DNA from: Botryotinia globosa
Taxonomy: Eukaryota > Ascomycota > Leotiomycetes > Helotiales > Sclerotiniaceae
Length of the DNA: 64,000 nucleotides
Reading direction: 5' to 3'
Assembly (NCBI GenBank): GCA_014898425.1
Contig: RCSZ01000016.1
Coordinates: 682,001-746,000, forward strand
Each line of letters starts with the position of its first letter. Positions within the stretch are counted from its first letter, which is position 1. This document shows, one piece after another, positions 23,404 through 32,360 of this stretch. Under the pieces are notes generated by a model, which was not told where the DNA came from, made no database searches, and was given only the letters and a program-made list of their open reading frames with translations. The position numbers were made by a program, and so were the translations under genes.

Positions 23404-24795
23404 TTAGTCCGAAATAGTGCGGACTGGTACCTCTCTTACTGTATCTATAGCCTTCTCGGGATCCTTAGCCACCGATGAAGCTTCACTGCTGGTTCTTCTA
23501 TATTTCCGAACCTCATCGCTCGGTGTGACCTTTTCATCCTTGTAGATGGCCCTTTCCTTCATGTTTGCGATGTGCCCCTTCACAGCTGTAATGGGTGCAA
23601 AATAAGGTCTTAGTGTTGGGGCAAGTGGGAGATGGCCCTTCACCTCCTTGTATCTCATTAGAAGGAATCCAACAATGACCACAAGCCAATAGAGGTTGTA
23701 TGAGATGACGGAGCCATAGGTTGCGGAGTTCTGCCAGCCGAGAATGGCATTGAAGATTCCCCATCCACCGCCACCATTTAATTCAGGGTTGCCAAACTAG
23801 AAGTGTCAGTAGATGCGTATTCTCATGGTGTCGATTTGACTTACGTTGACATGCCACACACTCTGCCTAATATCATAAGAACCCGGTCCTGCTCCAGTCT
23901 CTGCTGCGTCGCCTCCGGTAGCATCATTCCAACTCTGTGCTTGGAAGAACCAGACTGCTCTTGAGAAAAGACCGGCAGCTACGAGATACAAGAGACATGT
24001 TGATATAACCAAGAAGAATTGAAGTTTCGATGTTGCTCCACCTCTGTGCCGTGTTAGTCTGACCAGCAAGATTGACGAGCTTGACTTACTTATAGATGAC
24101 ATATCCTGCTGCTAATCCAGCAATCAGTCCAATAATGACTGGGAGTGGGATACTTGTTGCAGGCGTAGAGAAAGAAACACCTGCCACAAAGACGACGGCC
24201 TCAAGTCCTTCTCTAAGAACGGTAATGAAGGGAAGAACAAACATGAAGTGCTTCTCTCCCCATTTCTTGAAGTCAAGCCAACTAGCATACCATCTTCTTT
24301 TTCTTGTATCTTCTGATGGCTCTAAATGTTGACGAAGCTTAACCGTCCACTTTTCCTTCATTTTGGACACACGGAGTAGCGCCGCTCCCATCAAAGTGAT
24401 GATGACAGAGGCGACAATAGCAAATGAGCCTTCCCAATAGTATTCGGTAGAGGACCAGGCATCTTTACCAATTCCATAGAAAGCCCCAATCAAACCGCCG
24501 CCGATGATCAAGCATAAGAGAAGTCCTGATAGAGCTCCCCAAATGACCTAGAAGCTATTCGTTAGAATCATAATCAATATTCCAGGCCAATATGGAATGA
24601 TCAAGTTGGGGGGGGGGGGTAATCAGATAGATATCTTACCTGTCGAAACAGCTTCTTGCGCAACGTCGCATCTTGATCAGAATTGCCCAAACTCTGCTTG
24701 ATAAATGCAAGAAGAACGGAAACGATGACGACCGTCTCTAAGGACTCTCGAAAGACGACGAAGAATACTGGTACCGAGAAAACGCTAGCAGTCAT
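23404..24795 (-). CDS. FTR1: High-affinity plasma-membrane iron permease Ftr1
   Basis: This permease takes Fe(III) delivered by the Fet3 ferroxidase across the plasma membrane. Four exons, 24795-24640, 24547-24090, 24043-23845 and 23796-23404, give 401 aa with consistent phases. It has about seven membrane spans. Both iron-binding REXLE motifs are present: 'RESLE' at residues 16-20 and 'REGLE' at about 164-168. A loop '[16 protein letters not shown]' precedes the last spans, and the cytosolic tail is charged. The first intron contains a run of 12 C on the coding strand (24608-24619). The gene is divergent from the Fet3 ferroxidase, 1.27 kb away, and the two products must assemble to leave the ER, so co-regulation is expected. 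Confidence 0.96.
24608..24619. repeat. Poly-G run of 12 in Ftr1 intron 1
   Basis: Twelve consecutive G on the plus strand, about 20 bp into the first intron of FTR1. Such runs are unstable in length and prone to sequencing error. Confidence 0.9.
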
Positions 24796-24987
24796 CTTCG
24801 CTATGATTCCAGTGATAATTTTTTGTTCCTTGAAGAGATTGTGGAGTTACAATTGCACACTGCAACAAAAGGAGAGAAAAGCCAACTTTTTGAAGAGAAA
24901 TCAAACTCTCGAGTCATGGAGGGGTGATGGCGTTTATCCAGTATTTTCATCAAAATCGAAAGATGGAAAGAGGAAAAGGGCGGAAGG

Positions 24988-24996
24988 ATCTGATAA
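24988..24996 (+). promoter_or_regulatory. Iron GATA-factor site ATCTGATAA, copy 1
   Basis: Perfect match to ATCWGATAA, about 190 bp upstream of the FTR1 start. It lies 21 bp (two helical turns) from copy 2 in the same orientation, so a pair of factors could bind on one face. Confidence 0.7.
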
Positions 24997-25008
24997 GAAG
25001 AAACGAGG

Positions 25009-25017
25009 ATCTGATAA
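25009..25017 (+). promoter_or_regulatory. Iron GATA-factor site ATCTGATAA, copy 2
   Basis: Perfect match, with the same GGATCTGATAA context as copy 1 and 21 bp from it. Confidence 0.7.
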
Positions 25018-25602
25018 CAGTTAGACACTAGGGAGGGTCTGAGACTCTGAGCAATCAAGTAAAATTCTTTCAATTTTAAGCTAGCTACATGGTAGCTGCT
25101 AGTAGCTAGTAGCTAGTGAATTGGTTTAATCCTGATTAGCAAAAGAAACCTCGAGTAAAAATCCAGGGTCTGTTGGTAGGATACGGAAACTTTAAAGTTT
25201 GCTAGCCTGATATTGGCAGGTTGTAGATTTGGCATGACACCCGGGAAGCTTGATTGGTTGATGGAAAGAGGTCGAGGTTAAAAGGTCATTCTTACCCTAA
25301 TACCCTAATCAATCCATCTGTTCATCTCCTATCGTTTTTGCCGCAAAATGGTCATGGGTTATTTCCGCACGAGGCATTTAAGCAATAACCTCGCACAGGC
25401 CGAAAGCTTGAACTCAAAGCTTGTACGGCCGTGGGGTTATAGCTGGTATCCTAGCTGGTCTAACCGTTTTGGTACTTAGCGTCACAGGCTAGATAATCTG
25501 ATGGATTCAATGAATTCCGACTCCGAGTCTGTATCAGACTGTATGTCAAGTTGTCAACATTAAAGTCAATTTTTGGTACGATGGGAAGAAATGAGACGAT
25601 GT

Positions 25603-25611
25603 TTATCAGAT
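25603..25611 (-). promoter_or_regulatory. Iron GATA-factor site ATCTGATAA, copy 3
   Basis: Perfect match on the minus strand (TTATCAGAT on plus), about 460 bp upstream of the FET3 start. It abuts the ATCATCAA repeat. Confidence 0.65.
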
Positions 25612-25639
25612 CATCAAATCATCAAATCATCAAATCACC
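25611..25639. repeat. ATCATCAA-type 8-bp tandem repeat
   Basis: About three and a half copies of an 8-bp unit, next to the third iron GATA site. Confidence 0.8.
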
Positions 25640-26067
25640 AAAGATTTTATAGATAAGGAAGAACTCGATGTGGATGCAAGCACCAGGGTAAAAAGCTTCT
25701 TATCAATTCAGGTTACAATAAACGTTTGTTATTTAATCAGATCATCTTATCAATCATTACCTACCTAGCTTTTGTTAGCTACCTAGCGGCTAGCCCTTGC
25801 AAAATTTACTCCCCTCTTCAACAGGCCGTTCGGGTATCCATCCACCTTCTTCTTACTTCGTACTTCACTCCATCCATCCGTCAACACTCAACAGCTACCT
25901 ACCCTTATTACCTTGGGTACCTAGGTAGTCATCAATCTCTGTTTTGGGTTGACGTTGGGAGCTCTCTGGTATTCACTTGCAAGAGAATTTGAAGTCTTGA
26001 GAGAATCATCTCGACCAAAGTTTGATCCTCATTTTGCTAACACCTTCACTCATTACCTGATTTGAAC

Positions 26068-28174
26068 ATGGCAATTTCTCTATCTTTCTTCCCCATCTTA
26101 TCGGCGCTGCTTCTTGTATTTTCACTCCTCACAGAAGCAGCAACGGTTACTTATGACTTCAACGTCACTTGGGTACGAGCAAATCCCGATGGCGCTCATG
26201 AACGTCCAACCATTGGTATCAATGGACAATGGCCATTGCCTATTATGAGGGCAAATGTTGGGGATCAAGTAATTGTTAACGTTGATAATCAACTTGGCAA
26301 TCAATCTACAACCCTTCATTTTCACGGTCTTTTCATGAATGGCAGTACTCATATGGATGGACCTGCACAAGTATCTCAATGTGGAATTCCCTCTGGTTCA
26401 CAATTTGTTTACAATTTTACTGTAAGTTAGCCATAATGTATGAAGGATACATAGGGTTATAATGTGAGCGCTCACTAAACTTATCTCAGGTTAACCAGCC
26501 AGGCACTTACTGGTATCATTCCCACGACAGAGGGCAATATCCAGATGGACTTAGAGCACCATTCATTGTCACGGATCCAGACTTTCCATATGCGGATGAT
26601 GTTGACGAGGAATTTGTCCTCTCGGTCTCAGACTGGTACCACGAAGAGATGCAAGTCTGGATTCCTAAGTTTATCGGAGTTGCAAATCCAACCGGAGCAG
26701 AGCCTGTTCCTCAATCCGTTCTTCTCAATGATACTCAAAATCTTACTCTATCGGTACAACCTGGGAAGACCTACCTATTTCGCATGGTCAACATTGGTGC
26801 TTTTGCTGGCCAGTACATTTGGTTCGAAGGCCACAATATAACCATTGTTGAAGTGGATGGCGTCTATACTGAACAAGCAGAGGCAGAATCTATATATATC
26901 GCTGCAGCTCAGAGATACAGCTTTTTACTCACCACCAAGAATGACACTTCAACGAACTTTGCTTTTGTCACAAGCATGGATACGGTAATTACAATGCTTG
27001 ATTGAAATCAGGGTCTTTGCTAAAACATTCTAGTCCCTGTTTGACGTAATTCCTGATGATTTGAATTGGAATGGCACGGGATGGCTGGTCTATGACGATA
27101 GTAAAGCTCTTCCGGATGCCGCATTCGTTGACGAATACAACGATTTCGATGATTTCAATCTAATACCTTACGATCGCATGGCGCTACTTCCAGAACCTGA
27201 TCAGGTTATCAGTCTCGATGTAGTCATGGACGTGCTTGGAAATGGCAAACCATAGTAGGTAATTTTGTATCATTTTTATATCGCAATTCTGACTCTTGAC
27301 AGTGCATTCTTCAACAATATTACATATGTTTCCCCCAAGGTTCCCACCCTATATTCGGTTATGTCCACTGGAGATGATGCTGCCAATGCTGCTGTCTATG
27401 GAGAGTTCACTCACTCTTTTGTTCTTAATTACCAACAAACAATAGAAATCGTCGTAAACAACCTTGGTAAGTACAAACCCATGATGGGTAAACCCGACCA
27501 CGTGGTATCCATGCCGTTGTCGCGAACATCATCTCCGAGTACTCTGCTAACACACTCTAGACTCCGGAAAACACCCTTTCCATCTCCACGGTCATAACTT
27601 TCAAGTGATCCAGAGATCGGATGAAGATGCTGGCACGTTCGATTCTACCAACACAACAGAGACATCCTTTCCGGCCGTTCCCATGCGTCGCGACACAGTC
27701 GTTCTTCGTCCATCCGGCTATCTCGTTCTCCGTTTCCAATCCGACAACCCGGGAGTATGGCTCTTCCACTGCCACATCGAATGGCACGTCGATCAGGGTC
27801 TCATCGCAACCATGATCGAAGCCCCTCTCGAGCTCCAAAAATCTCTCACTATCCCAGAGGATCATATCGCTGCTTGCCAAGCTCGTGGGGTACCATTTAC
27901 AGGTAATGCAGCTGGTAATACGGAAGATCACTTGGACCTGAAAGGTGCCAATGTAGCCCCTGGCCCGTTGCCTGCGGGTTTCACGGCAAAGGGAATTGTG
28001 GCTATGGTGTTTAGTTGCTTAGCTGCGCTTTTGGGTTTAGCTACTATTACGTGGTATGGACTTGCTGAGATGGGAGATGCGGATAAGGAGGCTGAGAAGA
28101 AGAGATTGGCGGGAGATCGAAGTGAAAGTCGTGAAGGCGTTTTTGTCCCGGAGAGTGTTACGGTGGAGAAGTAA
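26068..28174 (+). CDS. FET3: Multicopper ferroxidase Fet3
   Basis: This enzyme oxidises Fe(II) to Fe(III) with O2 at the cell surface and passes it to Ftr1. Five exons, 26068-26421, 26490-26984, 27034-27254, 27303-27466 and 27561-28174, give 615 aa in phase. A signal peptide ends near residue 24 ('[12 protein letters not shown]'). Copper motifs are complete: 'LHFHG' (84-86), 'WYHSH' (126-130), 'HPFHLHGH' (416-423) and 'HCHIEWH' (481-487). Residues known to bind iron in yeast Fet3 look conserved: Glu in 'NPTGAEP' (about 189), Asp in 'FDDF' and Tyr in 'NNITY' (365). This separates it from laccases. One C-terminal membrane span (about 556-577) and a cytosolic tail match a type I membrane protein. 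Several N-glycosylation sequons are present. Confidence 0.97.
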
Positions 28175-28746
28175 GGTGATTTTGTAGAAGTATGTGGTTC
28201 GGCTTGCCATAATCGGAGGAGATAGACTGGGAAGAATCTGAGATAAATACAGACTCTGAAATGATTTTGGAGCTGAACATTGATTCTTTAGAGTTCATGA
28301 GATGAGAAAATGTACATATGATAAATGATAATACCCTGCTAATGTGCTAATACCAATGATTAGTTTTTCTATTTAACTACCTACCATCAAACCTTTCCAT
28401 ACCTACCTAGACACAACATGTGATTACCGATCTATTTACATCTATCCCAGTTTGAGAATCATGGTCCTTACCTACCAGCTAGTATTTTTCAAAGTTCCAT
28501 CTCGAAAGATAGAAAGGGATGTTAAAGTTTGGACTTGTTTGCATATTCATATCTATATCTATACTTTTCTTCCCCTTCCTTGAATCCTCTTTCCATTCTC
28601 TGATTTTGAATTCGAATTCTACTGAAATCAGAGTATATGTTTACGGGAAAGTGATTGCCCCTCTCCCCTTTTCCTTTTCCTTTTCCTTTTCCCTTTCATC
28701 TGCGGCTTTCCTAGTTTTATATTCATTCGATCCGATATATCGGAAA

Positions 28747-28768
28747 AGAGAGAGAGAGAGAGAGAGAG
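28747..28768. repeat. (AG)11 microsatellite
   Basis: Eleven uninterrupted AG units. Confidence 0.95.
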
Positions 28769-28999
28769 TAACAGCGAGGTAACAGGAACGATGATATCCT
28801 TAAGTTCGAAGCAATAGTAGCAACAATATTTATACGCCACCTACATCACTTCCTCGTCTTAGCTTAAACATGTTTCTATTACTCATAGTAGATGCATATG
28901 AGATACTTTCTGTCAAGTCATTTCCTCTACTGGGAAGTGGTTCGAGTTGGTCTTAAGATTGGTAGTTTCTCAGATATATGATTGTATTACTATCGATAT

Positions 29000-29830
29000 A
29001 GCGCAAAGGTGAGAATATCTATTTGATGACAGTCGGTTTTATATTCTTGTTGTTGTTTTTGAGTATGTTATTATTGTTGTTGTATTTATTATAATCTATT
29101 TCTTTTTTAATTATAAATTCAAGTATTTTGAAATTGTAATAGTATTAACGTAAATAGCATTATTTATATTATTTTATATAGTATAATCAATAAATCTTAT
29201 TTATTTTATTTTGTATCGAATTGCGATTTCGATTTCAAATTTGGAAAACAGGAATTTTGAAAATTCAATTATCTTTTATAGATGCTGCTGCAAGAAAGAA
29301 GTAGTTTCACTGCATTCTAAACATGTGATCTCAACTCACGCTAATCTAAAGAAAGTAGACCCACGTTCTATTCATAGTCTTATCCTAAGGTTCAGTTATA
29401 ATTGAATAGTTCGTTGAAGAGGTAACCTACCTACTCAGTTACAATCAATCCTCTTTGATCATCAATCCGGCAAGCAGAATTGTATCATACTACTTATAGT
29501 ATAACTCTAAATTACAATCTTATAAATCCCACTGAAAACACATCTTCTTTAAAACAGAATGTTTTAAAGCTATTAATAAATAAGAGTCATATTATGTGAG
29601 ATAATGAATAATATAAATTAATTTTTATTACTAAAGAATTTATTTTCAATAAAAATAAAATTGTTATTATTTATATAACTTATTCTGATCTATTTACCAC
29701 TTAAACTTTTCTTGAATTTTTGAGAACATTTAATAGGACTTTTAAGTTTCTTATTACTTTCATTCTATTATAATTAGAAAGTTGTATATATATCCTACTC
29801 TTTCCTCTTCCGTTTTTGTGATCTATATCT
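29000..29830. other. Strongly AT-rich island
   Basis: Visual inspection shows A/T well above the window average with abundant TA steps. This is the sort of composition left by repeat-induced point mutation or found in old repeats. No terminal repeats or transposase-like coding are recognised. Confidence 0.5.
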
Positions 29831-30041
29831 CAACCCGTTAGAAGGAAGCTACAACTTCGATCCCTTCTAAAGTGAGTCATGAATTAGAGAAAGGTTCGTC
29901 ATTAAATTCAACGCGGGATACGAATCAGACAAAAATCGGTACATATTCAAGACAAACAGATCTTCAAGACAAACTGAATTGATGTATTACTCTCCTCGAA
30001 CCAATTTTTTGAAAGAAAGAAAACTAACATATAATCTTTAG

Positions 30042-30976
30042 CAGGCTGCCTACTGCCTTGATCACCCCGAATATCTTATCAGATGGTTCTCGAACGAACG
30101 TTTTGAACAAAACATGAATATCATAGAAGAGATAGCGATTCGCCACCAGACTCTCATCCAGATCAGCCAAAGAAAAAACGTACGGGAGATTAAGCCATTC
30201 ATATATAAGCCAACGATGATGACGAAGATTGCCCGGAAAGATAAGCAAGATATGCGAGTTGTACGACAAGCATAGGCGGAAGAGTTGAGACTAATAAGAA
30301 GGTCGGAATATTTGCAAATGTCGACAAGACAAGCTGAAATTGATGAGAAGAGGAAAGCAATTAGCGATGGCAGTGCAGTTGGAGGAAAGGTATGTTCGTG
30401 GTGCAAGAAGAGTCCTGAAGAAAGAGCGAGCATCACCAAAAGGCAAATGGAGACAAGAAAGGAGAGATTCGTCAAAAACGGAAGATTTCTGAGATCAAGT
30501 AGAGACAGAGTGAGAGATATGGCCAGACGGTACCTGCCAAAACAGAAGAGGAACGACGACGCCCGATCGACATGCAAAAAGCGTGGCACACAGGTCGAAC
30601 GGAATAAGAAAAAGCAGTTACCCGAAAACGCAAGGCTGAGAGTGTAGCTTTGAAATCGGAAGACGAGCGGAGAAAGTCTTCTAAGAAGATGGTTGAGTCT
30701 AAGGCAAGAAAACCAGATGCGGATAAGTTGGAACAACATCTTCGGACAAAGGCAACTTGGGCTTTAAAGTCAGAAGAGGATATGAAGGCCAAGACAAAGA
30801 AGACTTCCGAAACTTTGAAGGATATGAGCCCAGAAGACAGGAAAGCTTCGTTGGCGTTGACTGAAGTCAAGAAGAATGCAACTGCGGTAGGGAGACGGTG
30901 GAGGAAGACTTTGGGCTTACCAGAGGTGACGCAATCAGAGATCAGGAGCCGATCGTGGGAGAAAAATTTGCCATAA
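30042..30976 (+). pseudogene. Decayed lysine-rich gene of unknown family
   Basis: A protein-like frame starts after an intron-like end (CTAAC branch point, then TTTAG) with 'YCLDHPEYLIRWFSNERFEQ'. It is broken by TAG at 30273-30275, continues in the same frame to about 30500, then needs a frame change. The second frame is broken by TAA at 30605-30607 and runs to the stop after 30976, ending 'RSRSWEKNLP'. The second half has four or five diverged repeats beginning K-[ST]-[EP]-E-[ED]-R, for example 'KKSPEERASITKRQME', 'KSEDERRKSSKKMVES' and 'KSEEDMKAKTKKTSE'. It is very rich in Lys, Arg and Glu, so probably helical. Both stops could come from C-to-T change in Gln codons. Extra introns could rescue part of it. 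No known domain is recognised. Confidence 0.45.
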
Positions 30977-32360
30977 ACCAAAATAGTTGAAATGTATTCT
31001 TGTCTTGTTTTAAGATTGCTATTCATAATCGGTTTCTTTCCAATACTCTCGATTGTGAATATCGCTTTTAGAAGCACATACTCAGTTATATTCTCTGTCT
31101 ATCGACTAGATAATGATTCAACACCTAAGATTGCTTCAATTATATATTTCACGAAATTTGAAAGATTGGTTGGCTACCACTTGTTCCAATTGCCCTGCTG
31201 TTCTCAGATGCATATGAATAAAAACAAATGTAATATGATATGGAGTCCTTATATACCATCCTCCGGGATAATCTGATGGCTAGCAAGAGCCATTTAACTT
31301 GATGAAGAAAACCCCATCCCACGCCGACAACTCCGGGGTATCAGTTTTAAAGACTAATATGAATTACTTCCCCTTGCAAAATGTAGTATATAAAATGACC
31401 ATCCCTCCCTTCTCTTTCGCTTTCCCAAGAACGTTTACAAGGTCGTAAGAAAATGAATATGAGTAGGATGGACGAATAAACCTGATCAAATACTCGGCTA
31501 CCTTTCCAGCCACAAGATCAAGACCAGGAGAAAGACAGAAGGAACGAAGAAAAAGAAGCTTGAATCTGACATTGGATGTAGGAATGAAATAACAGTGACA
31601 ACGACGAATACTCATTATTACTATTGCAACCGTATTATGCTTACAGCAACAACAAAATCCTTGAAAGTTGACGGTGAAAACGAACAGTTGGTAAGAATAC
31701 AGAAACAAACACTCGAATTCCTCCACCTCAAGGCAGACTGTACTATCTGCCTGCGTCGAGTTATGTTGGTCTCCTTCGAGGATGGCGCAAATTGAGAGAT
31801 TTCCTTCTCCCACGATCGGCTCCTGTCGTTGTCTCTGCTTAAGGAGTTGTGAGCGGAAGTCTGGGCTCATCTTATATACTACCCTGGTGCAAATAATTCA
31901 ACAAGTAAGGGCTTCATCGTCCCCATCACCCATCAGACATTCATAAGGCTGGCCTATTGGCATAGAATTTTCACAAGTTCTTTCATTGAATCACTATAGC
32001 ACATTAAAGGATTCATTAAATTGGGTAATTGTATCAAGTACACACCAGAAAAAGGCAGCAAGCTAGCTACATAAATGAGAAAGAAGAAGAAAAACAATAA
32101 ACGCAAGAAGTGTACATATGTGCCGTCTCGGTCACCCAAACAGCTTACTGCCCCAACTTGCTGATTACTATAATGATCCTGTTTGCTCATGAATTTAAGT
32201 CCCTGAGTTTTTGTTTTCGAGTTGGCAAACCAAAGCCATGATCGAGGTATCTTGAACGCCTAAACGCCACAGAAATGCGTGATATGAATCGTGTCAATAA
32301 ATTGCCAAAGGAATTGTTTTGCGAGAGGCCAACACCATGAAATTCATCATTTGAGATAAA
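30977..32360. other. Intergenic region with inverted match to the lysine-rich gene
   Basis: No convincing gene. A 168-codon minus frame at 31364-31870 has odd composition and no domain. A 21-bp stretch at 31805-31825 is the exact reverse complement of 30943-30963 at the end of the lysine-rich gene. Confidence 0.5.

Larger units (their letters stand above)
24796..26067. promoter_or_regulatory. Shared divergent promoter of FTR1 and FET3
   Basis: This 1,272-bp space separates the two start codons of the iron-uptake pair. It carries three perfect ATCTGATAA words, the target known for Fep1/SreA/Urbs1-type iron GATA repressors. It also has two inverse CCAAT boxes (ATTGG at 25212-25216 and 25253-25257), as used by the CCAAT-binding complex and HapX. 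The combination points to repression when iron is plentiful. It also holds a TAGC palindrome cluster (25079-25117) and a short ATCATCAA repeat (25611-25639). Confidence 0.75.
28175..30041. other. Repeat- and AT-rich intergenic region
   Basis: The first kilobase has TACC words (28375-28410), a CCTTTT repeat (about 28666-28692) and an AG repeat. From about 29000 to 29830 the sequence is very AT-rich, with long A/T runs and no plausible gene. The last 200 bp may include an upstream exon or promoter of the decayed gene that follows; a CTAAC...TTTAG intron end is visible just before 30042. Confidence 0.6.

Noticed and set aside
30062..30739. 225-codon minus frame rich in Leu/Phe/Ser
   Set aside because: It is the complement of Lys/Glu/Arg-rich coding-like sequence; antisense of such sequence automatically looks hydrophobic.
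31364..31870. 168-codon minus frame
   Set aside because: No domain, odd clusters of Cys and Phe, and part of it overlaps the inverted 21-bp repeat. Not enough for a gene call.
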